From: UBA9715 sp003452695
Lineage (GTDB): Bacteria > Actinomycetota > Coriobacteriia > Coriobacteriales > Eggerthellaceae
Length of the DNA stretch: 18,423 bases
NCBI GenBank assembly: GCA_946625225.1
Contig: CAMOTA010000050.1
Span: 1 to 18,423 of the forward strand
Reading direction: 5' to 3'
How positions within the stretch are numbered: the first letter of the stretch is position 1; each line of letters starts with the position of its first letter. Below are positions 1-6,165 of the stretch, piece after piece. Made by a program: the position numbers and the translations under genes. Under the pieces are notes generated by a model. It was not told where the DNA came from, ran no database searches, and was given only the letters and a program-made list of their open reading frames with translations.

Positions 1-473
1 ACCGCGGCGGCTGCCACGTGCGCGGCTACATGATCTCGCCGGAGGTCATGGGCATTCCCGTGAAGATGGACCCGCTCGTAACGGAGGGCAAGGGCGCGCT
101 GCTGAAGACCTTCCAGGACCTGACGGCGCTATGCGACTCCACCGGCATCTGCCTGTTCACCACCTTCGGCATCGGCCTGCCCGAAATCGCCGGCCAGTAC
201 CGCGAGGCCGTGGGCTCCGACGAGACCGACGAGGAAATCCTGCTGAAGGGCGAGCGCATCTGGAACCTGGAGAAGCGCTTCAACCTGGAAGCGGGGGTGG
301 AAAAGGACACGCTGCCGCCGCGCCTGCTGCGCGAGGCGCTGCCGAGCGGTCCGGCCAAGGGCAAGGTGAACGAGCTGCAGACGATGCTGGCCGACTACTA
401 CGCCGCCCGCAACTGGACAGCCGACGGCATCCCCACGCAGGAGAAGCTCGACGAGCTGAGCCTTACGTACTAG
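1..473 (+). CDS. Aldehyde:ferredoxin oxidoreductase (tungsten/molybdenum bis-pterin), C-terminal fragment
   Basis: Only the last 156 residues are present; the reading frame is open from base 3 and the N-terminus lies outside the window. AOR-family enzymes oxidise aldehydes to acids with a W or Mo bis-pyranopterin centre and one [4Fe-4S] cluster, in the cytoplasm. The fragment begins RGGCHVRGYM, resembling the RGGxH...G segment of the family. It then carries DLTALCDSTGICLF (bases 117-158); the Cys in GIC matches the conserved final cluster ligand in the D-S-x-G-x-C-x-F motif. The tail (KLDEL near the end) is also family-like. It is followed, on the same strand, by MoaD, three NADH-dehydrogenase-type redox subunits and a ThiF protein, so it is probably the catalytic subunit of a multi-subunit NAD(H)-linked enzyme. 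Family assignment is fairly sure. Substrate and metal cannot be read from the sequence. Confidence 0.85.
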   Translation, partial: RGGCHVRGYMISPEVMGIPVKMDPLVTEGKGALLKTFQDLTALCDSTGICLFTTFGIGLPEIAGQYREAVGSDETDEEILLKGERIWNLEKRFNLEAGVEKDTLPPRLLREALPSGPAKGKVNELQTMLADYYAARNWTADGIPTQEKLDELSLTY

Positions 474-623
474 CACTATGGGACGGGTGGATCGCCAAGG
501 CCGGCCCACCCGTCCGCCCTCGCGCCCAGCGATAGGCGCTCGCCTACGGTTGCTCGCAAACCGTTGTGCCCGCCATCGCGCGCGAGGGCTGCCGTTATCC
601 AGTTGAAACGGTTGGAGTTCGCC
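474..623 (+). other. Structured 150-base spacer between AOR and moaD
   Basis: This gap is long for this operon and contains no gene I can support. It holds a 10-bp inverted repeat (GGACGGGTGG at 481-490, CCACCCGTCC at 506-515) with a smaller GCC/GGC pairing inside the loop. A TAGGC/GCCTA hairpin (533-546) and a CGGTT/AACCG hairpin (547-563) follow. No U-tract follows the first stem, so it is not a classical intrinsic terminator. It may be an RNA-processing or stability element that lets the catalytic subunit be made in excess of downstream genes. A molybdenum-cofactor riboswitch was considered, but I cannot match its conserved core. Confidence 0.5.
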
Positions 624-896
624 ATGCTCGTGAAGTTCTTTGCAACATATCGCCAGATTGCCGGCTGCAAATCCTGTGACGTTCCCGCACCTGGGAACGT
701 TCTCGCGCTTATGCAGGAACTCTCCGCGCGCTGGCCCGAATTCCGAGAACTTGTCTTGAACGAGGACGGCACCGACAAGGGCGACGACGTTATCATCATG
801 GTGAACGGGCGCCACATCGACCACCTGGACGGCGTGGCCACCGAGCTTTCCGAAGACGACTACGTTGCCGTCACCCCGTTGGTCGCCGGTGGGTAA
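624..896 (+). CDS. MoaD/ThiS-family sulfur carrier protein
   Basis: This 90-residue ubiquitin-fold protein ends in Gly-Gly, the hallmark of MoaD/ThiS carriers. The C-terminal Gly is adenylated by an E1-like enzyme and then thiocarboxylated to donate sulfur, for MoaD to the pterin dithiolene. The start MLVKFFATYRQIAG is chosen because GGAG (614-617) lies six bases upstream of this ATG. The same frame extends upstream to an earlier possible start, but that has no ribosome site and adds non-family sequence. MVNGRHIDHLDG in the middle and EDDYVAVTPLVAGG at the end match the beta-grasp core and tail. It lies between the AOR catalytic gene and the redox subunits, and a ThiF-type protein follows later, so it probably serves pterin assembly for the AOR. 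A role as a general carrier (ThiS or CysO type) is possible but less likely here. Confidence 0.85.
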   Translation: MLVKFFATYRQIAGCKSCDVPAPGNVLALMQELSARWPEFRELVLNEDGTDKGDDVIIMVNGRHIDHLDGVATELSEDDYVAVTPLVAGG

Positions 897-897
897 T

Positions 898-923
898 GGG
901 CTTTCCGGGCATCCCGCAAGCCC
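898..923 (+). other. Intercistronic stem-loop between moaD and the NuoE-like gene
   Basis: GGGCTT (898-903) pairs with AAGCCC (918-923), with an inner CGGG/CCCG stem around a CAT loop. It nearly fills the 46-base gap and begins two bases after the moaD stop codon. No U-run follows it. It may be a partial attenuator or an mRNA-stability hairpin. Confidence 0.45.
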
Positions 924-942
924 GAATTGAAACGAGGTGCGT

Positions 943-1440
943 ATGACCGAAATCGACCAGGCCTCGAAGATTACGGAGATCATCGAGGCGTATCCTGCCG
1001 ACCAACGCTTCGCCCTGGCCGCAATGCAGGACATGCAACATGCATTCAACTACATTCCCGAAGAGGGCCTGAGCGCACTTGCCGCCTATCTGGGCTGCGC
1101 CGAAGCCCAGCTGTATTCCATGGCAACGTTCTACAAGGCGTTGTCGCTTACGCCGAAGGGCGAGCACATCATAAAGATTTGCAATGGCACGGCATGCCAT
1201 CTGCGCGGCGCCATGAACCTGGCCACCGAGCTGAAGCGCAACCTGGACATCGAACCGGGCGAGACGACCGAAGACGGCGCGTTCTCGGTCGAGCTGGTCA
1301 ATTGCCTGGGGTCGTGCGCGCTCGCCCCGGTCATGGTCGTGGACGGCACCTACCACAACAAGCTGCGCGTCGAACAGATTCCCGGCATCATCGAGTCGTA
1401 TGCCGCGCAAGGCGCCGAGGAGGTGGCTGCACATGATTAA
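943..1440 (+). CDS. NuoE/HydC-like [2Fe-2S] subunit (24-kDa NADH dehydrogenase family)
   Basis: This 165-residue thioredoxin-like ferredoxin subunit is of the NuoE/HydC family. Such subunits carry one [2Fe-2S] cluster and dock on the NuoF flavoprotein. The cluster motif is complete: CNGTAC (C-x4-C, near residues 79-84) and later CLGSC (C-x3-C, near residues 122-126). An N-terminal helical bundle with YPADQRFALAAMQ and LYSMATFYKAL is also typical. The ATG at 943 is preferred to the in-frame GTG six bases earlier because GAGGTG directly precedes the ATG and overlaps that GTG. Its last eight bases overlap the NuoF-like gene, so translation is probably coupled. With that gene it forms the NAD(H)-reactive module for the AOR. 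It would also fit NAD-linked formate dehydrogenases or bifurcating hydrogenases, but neither catalytic subunit is seen. Confidence 0.9.
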   Translation: MTEIDQASKITEIIEAYPADQRFALAAMQDMQHAFNYIPEEGLSALAAYLGCAEAQLYSMATFYKALSLTPKGEHIIKICNGTACHLRGAMNLATELKRNLDIEPGETTEDGAFSVELVNCLGSCALAPVMVVDGTYHNKLRVEQIPGIIESYAAQGAEEVAAHD

Positions 1441-3235
1441 CGGGACGGATCGGATACTCGTATGCTGCGGCACCGGATGCATCGCCAACGGCGCGCTGAA
1501 AGTGGCGGACGCCATTCAACAGGCGCTTGCGGAAAGCGGCCTGTCCGACGACGTGAAGGTGGAGACCAGCGTCGTGCGCACGGGTTGCTCGGGCGAATGC
1601 GAGCAGGGACCCATCGTTCGCTTCATGCCGCGCGACCTTATGTACTACCGCGTGAAGGAGCGCGACGCGAAGGCGATCGTCGATTCGCTCGACGGAGAGC
1701 CGGTTCAGAAGCTGCTGTTCAAAAAGGACGGCCAGACCTACGAGCACATGGACGACAACCCCTTCTATGCGCTTCAGCACAAGGTCGTACTGCGCGACGT
1801 GGGCATAATCGACCCGCTGAACATAGACGAATACATTGCGCGCGGAGGCTACGAGGGCCTGAAGAAGGCGCTGCAGATGACTCCCGACGAGATAATCTCC
1901 GAAGTGGAGAAGTCCGGCCTGCGCGGCAAGGGCGGCGCGGGCTTTCCCACCGGGCGCAAATGGCGTACAGCCGCCGGCTACGACGTGTTCCCGAAATACA
2001 TCGTGTGCAACGGCGACGAGGGCGACCCCGGCGCGTTCATGGACGGCTCCACGATGGAGGGCAGCCCCCATGCCGTTATAGAAGGCATGATAATCGGCGC
2101 GTTGGCAATCGGCGCAGAAGAGGGCGTGCTCTACATCCGCGACGAGTACGCGCTTGCGCGCGACCATATCCAGCACGCGATCGACGACGCGTATGCCGTC
2201 GGCATACTGGGCGAATCCATTATGGGAACCGATCACAAGCTGGACCTTTCCATCGTCCGCGGCGGCGGCGCGTTCGTATGCGGCGAATCCACGGCGCTCA
2301 TGGCCTCCATCGAGGGCCGCGTGGGCGAACCGCGCGCAAAGTACATCCGCAGCGTGCAACGCGGCCTGTTCGACCACCCCACCGTGCTGAACAACGTGGA
2401 ATCGCTCGCCTCGATTCCCACCATCTTGCGCGACGGCGGCGAAGAATACGCAAAGATCGGCACCGAGAACTCGAAGGGCACGAAGGTGTTCGCCATGGTC
2501 GGCAAGGTGAAGCACACCGGCCTGGTCGAAGTGCCCATGGGCACCACCCTGCGCACGCTTATCTACGACATCGGCGGCGGTATAATCGACGACCGGCCCT
2601 TCAAGGCAATCCAGACCGGCGGCCCTTCGGGCGGCTGTATTCCCGAGAGCCTGCTCGACCTGCCCGTCGACTTCGACACGTTAACCGAATACGGTGCGAT
2701 GATGGGTTCGGGCGGCATGATCGTAATGGACGACCGCTCGTGCATGGTGGAAGTCGCCCGCTATTACGTGGACTTCCTATGTGAGGAAAGCTGCGGCAAG
2801 TGCACGCCGTGCCGAGAAGGCCTGCGCCAGATGCGCGCAATACTCACCGACATCTGCGAAGGCCGCGGCAAGCCCGGCGACATCGAGCTTTTGGAACGCA
2901 TCGGGCGCACCATGCAGGACGCATCGCTGTGCGCTCTCGGCCGCACCGCGCCGAACCCCGTAATGACCACCATCAAGTTCTTCCGCGATGAATACGAGGC
3001 GCACATCGACCGCAAGGAATGCCCCGCGGGCGTCTGCGCCGACCTGACGCAATTCGCAATAGACGCCGATGCCTGCACCGGCTGCGGCCTGTGCTCGCGC
3101 GCCTGCCCCGCAGACGCCATTTCCGGCGGCCGCAAGGAAGCCCATGTTATCGACCCGGCCAAGTGCATCGCCTGCGGCAGCTGCCGCGAGGCGTGCCGCT
3201 TCGACGCGGTGCTAACCGAAAGGAGGCCCGCATGA
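1433..3235 (+). CDS. NuoF/HydB-like NADH-binding flavoprotein with extra [2Fe-2S] and 2x[4Fe-4S] domains
   Basis: This 600-residue protein is longer than a plain NuoF (about 430) because of added domains at both ends, the layout of HydB in electron-bifurcating hydrogenases. The N-terminal thioredoxin-like [2Fe-2S] domain has C11/C12, C16, C52 and C56. The FMN/NADH-binding region begins at GLRGKGGAGFPTGRKW (162-177) and continues through NGDEGDPGAF (193-202). The NuoF-type [4Fe-4S] site is C454, C457, C460 and C500. The C-terminal 2x[4Fe-4S] ferredoxin has C548/C551/C554/C558 and C578/C581/C584/C588. The ATG at 1433 is chosen because GGAGGTGG lies six bases upstream; it overlaps the NuoE-like gene by eight bases and the next gene by four (ATGA). 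It should exchange electrons between NAD(H), its iron-sulfur chain and, by family precedent, ferredoxin. Function as the AOR's NAD(H) subunit is inferred from context. Confidence 0.92.
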   Translation: MINGTDRILVCCGTGCIANGALKVADAIQQALAESGLSDDVKVETSVVRTGCSGECEQGPIVRFMPRDLMYYRVKERDAKAIVDSLDGEPVQKLLFKKDGQTYEHMDDNPFYALQHKVVLRDVGIIDPLNIDEYIARGGYEGLKKALQMTPDEIISEVEKSGLRGKGGAGFPTGRKWRTAAGYDVFPKYIVCNGDEGDPGAFMDGSTMEGSPHAVIEGMIIGALAIGAEEGVLYIRDEYALARDHIQHAIDDAYAVGILGESIMGTDHKLDLSIVRGGGAFVCGESTALMASIEGRVGEPRAKYIRSVQRGLFDHPTVLNNVESLASIPTILRDGGEEYAKIGTENSKGTKVFAMVGKVKHTGLVEVPMGTTLRTLIYDIGGGIIDDRPFKAIQTGGPSGGCIPESLLDLPVDFDTLTEYGAMMGSGGMIVMDDRSCMVEVARYYVDFLCEESCGKCTPCREGLRQMRAILTDICEGRGKPGDIELLERIGRTMQDASLCALGRTAPNPVMTTIKFFRDEYEAHIDRKECPAGVCADLTQFAIDADACTGCGLCSRACPADAISGGRKEAHVIDPAKCIACGSCREACRFDAVLTERRPA

Positions 3236-3987
3236 GCGAGATGATAACCGTTACCATCGACGGCAGGGAATGCACCTGCGAGAAGGGCGAGTACATCTAC
3301 GACGTGGCGCGGCGCAACGGCGTGTTCATCCCGGCGCTGTGCCGTCACGACGCCTTCGCCGACCACCGCGCCTGCTGCCGCATCTGCATCGTGGAAGTGG
3401 AGCAGCGCGGACGCACGAAGGTTGTCACGTCCTGCGTGTATCCCATCGACGGCGAATGCGAGATCCGCACCAATTCCGAGCGCATCCGCGAAGAGCGCGC
3501 CGTGTTGCTGGCGCTGCTCGGGCACCGCGCGCCGGATGCCGAGCTTATCGGACAGATGAGCAGCCTGTACGACATGGGCGGTTTCGAGCGCCTCGTGAAG
3601 GTAGACAACGAGAAATGCATCCTCTGCGGCCTGTGCGTGCAGGCCTGCGACAGCCTGGGCACGGGCGCCATATCCACCGTGAACCGCGGCACCGACAAGA
3701 AGGTGGACACGCCCTACGACAAGCCATCTGAGTTTTGCGTGGGCTGTCTGAGCTGCGCAAACGTATGCCCGACCGGCGCCATAGCATACACGCAGGACAA
3801 TGCGAGCCGCACTATCTGGAACCGCGCGTTCGAACTGGTGCGCTGCTCCGAATGCGGCGAGGTAATGGGCACGCCCGAATCGATTCGCCATGCAGTCGGC
3901 GCCGATGGCGACATGCCTTCGGTATGCAACTCGTGCCGCAAGAAAGAGCTGGCCGACGAGATGATGCAAACCTATCGCTACGTATAA
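3232..3987 (+). CDS. NuoG/HydA N-terminal-like iron-sulfur subunit, electron connector for AOR
   Basis: This 251-residue iron-sulfur protein overlaps the NuoF-like gene by ATGA and has AGGAGG five bases before its start. Residues 1-75 are a plant-type [2Fe-2S] domain with C37, C49, C52 and C68. Residues 120-190 are a 2x[4Fe-4S] ferredoxin with C129/C132/C135/C139 and C169/C172/C175/C179. The stretch 81-120 contains no Cys, so the His/Cys-ligated cluster usual between these domains in NuoG and HydA is absent. After the ferredoxin come two CxxC pairs (C205/C208 and C232/C235), which could bind Zn or a further cluster. No hydrogenase H-cluster or NuoG molybdopterin domain is present. It therefore looks like a stand-alone electron-transfer subunit linking the flavoprotein to the AOR. 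Confidence 0.85.
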   Translation: MSEMITVTIDGRECTCEKGEYIYDVARRNGVFIPALCRHDAFADHRACCRICIVEVEQRGRTKVVTSCVYPIDGECEIRTNSERIREERAVLLALLGHRAPDAELIGQMSSLYDMGGFERLVKVDNEKCILCGLCVQACDSLGTGAISTVNRGTDKKVDTPYDKPSEFCVGCLSCANVCPTGAIAYTQDNASRTIWNRAFELVRCSECGEVMGTPESIRHAVGADGDMPSVCNSCRKKELADEMMQTYRYV

Positions 3988-4016
3988 ACGTGTGCGGGGC
4001 CTTGCCCCTTGCACGT
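3988..4016 (+). other. Stem-loop directly after the iron-sulfur subunit gene
   Basis: ACGTGTGCGGGGC (3988-4000) pairs with GCCCCTTGCACGT (4004-4016) around a 3-base CTT loop, with two G-U pairs and one mismatch. It begins one base after the stop codon. No U-tract follows, so it may be an atypical terminator or a 3'-end protecting hairpin. Confidence 0.5.
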
Positions 4017-4063
4017 TGTACGACAGCGCGCAAGTCGAGATGACCCTCTCGCAGCGCTGTAAC

Positions 4064-4110
4064 GGATGGGCCGGAGCGCTTCCCTATACCCACAGCGCCC
4101 CGGCCCATCT
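4064..4110 (+). other. Long stem-loop upstream of the ThiF-type gene
   Basis: The arm at 4065-4080 pairs with that at 4094-4109 over 16 positions with a single mismatch, and one wobble pair extends it (4064/4110). The loop is 13 bases and the stem is very GC-rich (GGGCCGG/CCGGCCC). There is no U-run; TATACT (4110-4115) at its right edge resembles a -10 box, but no convincing -35 element precedes it. With the hairpin at 3988-4016 it makes this 178-base gap strongly structured, so ThiF may be expressed partly apart from the genes before it. Confidence 0.5.
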
Positions 4111-4165
4111 ATACTGTAGCACCAATGAATCTGTTGTTGAAGCACTCATGTTAAAGGACACGCGT

Positions 4166-4864
4166 ATGAAGTACCCGAACCGCTACGACCGCAACATCGC
4201 AGCCCTCGCGCCCGAGGAATGCGCAGCACTTGCAGAAAAATGCATCGCCATCGTAGGCTGCGGCGGACTGGGAGGCGCGGTCATCGAAGCCCTTGCGCGC
4301 ATAGGCGTCGGTCGTTTGCGGCTTATCGACGGCGATGTCTTCGAGGAAAGCAACTTAAACCGCCAGCTGCTGTGCACCGAGGATGCACTGGGGCGCGAAA
4401 AGGCGGTTGTGGCCTCCGAGCGCATACACGCCGTGAACAGCCAGGTGCAAGCCGAGGCCATCGTTTCCTACCTGGAAGCGGAAAACGCCGCCGAGCTGCT
4501 GCGCGGCGCAGACTGCGTCGTGGACTGCCTGGACAACCTGGAGGCGCGGTTCTGGATGGCACATGCATGCGCGGAGCTGGGCATACCCGTGGTATACGGC
4601 GCCATCGCCGGCTGGTTCGGGCAAGCGTGCACGGTCTATCCCGGCGACGTGTCGTTCGTCAGCATCTACGGCGACCCGTTCGAAGGGGGCGGCGAAAGCC
4701 AGCACAAGAAGCTGGGCAACCTGCCGTTCACGGCCTACTCGATTGCCTCCATACAGGCCGCCGAAGCCGTGAAGGTCGTGCTGGGACGCGAAGGCACAAT
4801 TCGCAACCGGCTGTTGATGGTCGACCTGCTGGACGGCTCGGTCGACGACATGGAACTGCGATAG
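4166..4864 (+). CDS. ThiF/MoeB/HesA-family E1-like adenylyltransferase
   Basis: This 232-residue E1-like enzyme is expected to adenylate the C-terminal Gly of a MoaD/ThiS carrier. The nucleotide site is clear: GCGGLG (31-36), acidic D55/D57, NLNRQ (63-67), K79 in GREKA, and D123 in CLDN. The family's CxxC zinc pairs, present in E. coli MoeB, are not seen, and there is no rhodanese domain, so it is a compact HesA-like form. The start MKYPNRYDRN is chosen because AAAGGA lies seven bases upstream; an in-frame ATG 18 bases earlier (4148) is the alternative. The gene follows the AOR redox subunits after a structured gap, and the likely partner is the MoaD-type protein at 624-896. The cluster lacks thiazole or cysteine-synthesis genes, which favours pterin sulfuration, but the exact partner is inferred. 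Confidence 0.85.
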   Translation: MKYPNRYDRNIAALAPEECAALAEKCIAIVGCGGLGGAVIEALARIGVGRLRLIDGDVFEESNLNRQLLCTEDALGREKAVVASERIHAVNSQVQAEAIVSYLEAENAAELLRGADCVVDCLDNLEARFWMAHACAELGIPVVYGAIAGWFGQACTVYPGDVSFVSIYGDPFEGGGESQHKKLGNLPFTAYSIASIQAAEAVKVVLGREGTIRNRLLMVDLLDGSVDDMELR

Positions 4865-4870
4865 CGCACG

Positions 4871-5152
4871 ATGCTCGCCGAAAACGATGGACACCTCGAC
4901 TTGGACTGCGGCATAGCCTACGACCGCATTGCCTCGTGGCTCGAAGACGACCTTGCGCTTCCCCGCTCTGACGGCCGATGGATGTTTCACCGCAACGGGG
5001 GCACGTGCAGCATTGCATTGGAACCGCTCGAAAGCCGGGCGTTTCGCAACGTTTGCATCGAGCGCACTCGCCTGATGGCCGAAGGCGAACCGGATGCGCT
5101 GGAATCATTCGAGAGGCTCTTCACGCTGCGCTTCATATCCGCCGGCGGCTGA
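4871..5152 (+). CDS. Small protein of unknown function, last gene of the AOR operon
   Basis: This is a 93-residue reading frame starting six bases after the ThiF stop codon. I do not recognise the family. It is acidic in its first third, has no signal peptide or membrane segment, and has three Cys (in LDCG, GGTCS and RNVC), not arranged as a known cluster motif. The centre (WMFHRNGGTCSIALEPLE) and the end (FTLRFISAGG) look like alternating beta strands. The terminal Gly-Gly recalls sulfur carriers, but nothing else fits that fold. No strong ribosome site is visible, so translation may depend on coupling with thiF. Its position suggests a maturation or accessory role for the AOR; this is inference only. 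Confidence 0.6.
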   Translation: MLAENDGHLDLDCGIAYDRIASWLEDDLALPRSDGRWMFHRNGGTCSIALEPLESRAFRNVCIERTRLMAEGEPDALESFERLFTLRFISAGG

Positions 5153-5174
5153 CCAAAACAAGAGGGCGGCCCTC
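5153..5174 (-). terminator. Intrinsic terminator after ribF
   Basis: Read on the minus strand, GAGGG-CCG-CCCTC is followed at once by TTGTTTT, a hairpin plus U-rich tail. It begins about 11 bases after the ribF stop codon. It fills the convergent gap between ribF and the AOR operon. On the plus strand it lacks a clear U-tract. Confidence 0.65.
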
Positions 5175-5184
5175 CTGCATATTC

Positions 5185-6102
5185 CTACAGGTTTTCGCGA
5201 ACCCACTGAATGTTCGACATCACCGTGGCGATAAGCTCTTCGGTGGAATCGAACTTCATCATGGGCCGCAGGTACGTAACGAATTCGACCACGATGTCCT
5301 TGCCCACGAGGTCGCCCGCAAAGTCCAGCACGTGGATTTCCATGTTGGCCGTCGACGTGGCCTCGAACGTGGGCGACACCCCCACCGATGCCGCAGACTT
5401 GTAACGCACGCCGTCGATGATTGCATAGGCTGCGTACACGCCTTCGCCAAGCACGCGATCATGGCGCTTCACCTGCAAATTTGCTGTTGCAAACCCAAAG
5501 TTTGCACCGTCGCCGCGACCACGCTGCACCGTCTCGCGCAACGAATAGGGATGCCCGAGCAGCCGATTGGCTTCGTCCAAGTCGCAATCTGCCAGCAACT
5601 TGCGGATGCGCGTGGCGGTGATAGGCGCATCGTCGGCGCTGACCAGGCGATGCGGGTGGACCTGGCACCCAACGCGACTTCCCCACTCCTGAAGCGTTTC
5701 GACCGTGCCCGCCGCCCGTGCCCCGAAGCGGAAGTCCTCGCCGACATGCATGTGGGCCGGGGCGCCCGCAGGAAACGCGGACTGCAGGAAGGAATCGGGG
5801 CTTTGGGTGTACAGCGATTCATCGAACGGGATTACCACGACATCGTCCACCTCCGCTGCGGCAAGCGCGGCAATCCGGTCGGCGTTGCGCATGAGCTTCG
5901 TCAGGCGGTCGGCATGGAAGACCTCGTCGGGATCGATGTCGAACGTCAGGGCAATCGCCCTTCCGCCGGGCTGCTTCGTGGAAGCCGCTTGGCCGATGAG
6001 GTACCGATGCCCCACATGCAGGCCATCGAACACGCCAAACGCGCACGAGGCACCCGCAAGCAAGCTTCGGTCGAACGTTTCATCAGCTTTGTATACCGTC
6101 AT
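5185..6102 (-). CDS. ribF: Bifunctional riboflavin kinase / FAD synthetase
   Basis: This 305-residue enzyme converts riboflavin to FMN (C-terminal flavokinase) and FMN to FAD (N-terminal adenylyltransferase), in the cytoplasm. The N-terminal domain has the nucleotidyltransferase signature GVFDGLHVGH (23-32) and the TATRIRKLL segment (162-170). The kinase domain has NFGFATAN (201-208), where the family usually has GFPTAN, so the Pro is replaced by Ala. It continues with VGVSPTFE (240-247) and a C-terminal LVGKDIVVEFVTYLRP segment. Length is normal for the family (about 310). The ATG is preceded by GAAGGG. It is convergent with the AOR operon and 63 bases downstream of panF, which may be in the same transcript. 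Assignment is secure. Confidence 0.95.
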   Translation of the reverse strand: MTVYKADETFDRSLLAGASCAFGVFDGLHVGHRYLIGQAASTKQPGGRAIALTFDIDPDEVFHADRLTKLMRNADRIAALAAAEVDDVVVIPFDESLYTQSPDSFLQSAFPAGAPAHMHVGEDFRFGARAAGTVETLQEWGSRVGCQVHPHRLVSADDAPITATRIRKLLADCDLDEANRLLGHPYSLRETVQRGRGDGANFGFATANLQVKRHDRVLGEGVYAAYAIIDGVRYKSAASVGVSPTFEATSTANMEIHVLDFAGDLVGKDIVVEFVTYLRPMMKFDSTEELIATVMSNIQWVRENL

Positions 6103-6165
6103 GTTCCGCCCTTCACTTCAACATACAGCCCCGAAACCGTAGATGGGCTCTTTCGCTACCGGCAT

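Noticed and set aside
474..623. Molybdenum-cofactor riboswitch before moaD
   Set aside because: The spacer is structured, but I could not find the conserved core of that riboswitch; a covariance-model search would decide.
129..1049. A 306-codon open frame on the minus strand
   Set aside because: It spans AOR, moaD and the start of the NuoE-like gene in antisense; those have clear motifs and this has none.
943..3987. Bifurcating [FeFe]-hydrogenase or formate dehydrogenase accessory set
   Set aside because: The subunits fit, but no H-cluster motif or formate dehydrogenase catalytic gene is present, and an AOR with MoaD directly precedes them. The AOR remains the likely partner, though the full operon is not visible.
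4110..4115. Promoter (TATACT) for the ThiF-type gene
   Set aside because: The box lies at the edge of a strong hairpin and has no plausible -35 at normal spacing, so I do not list it as a promoter.
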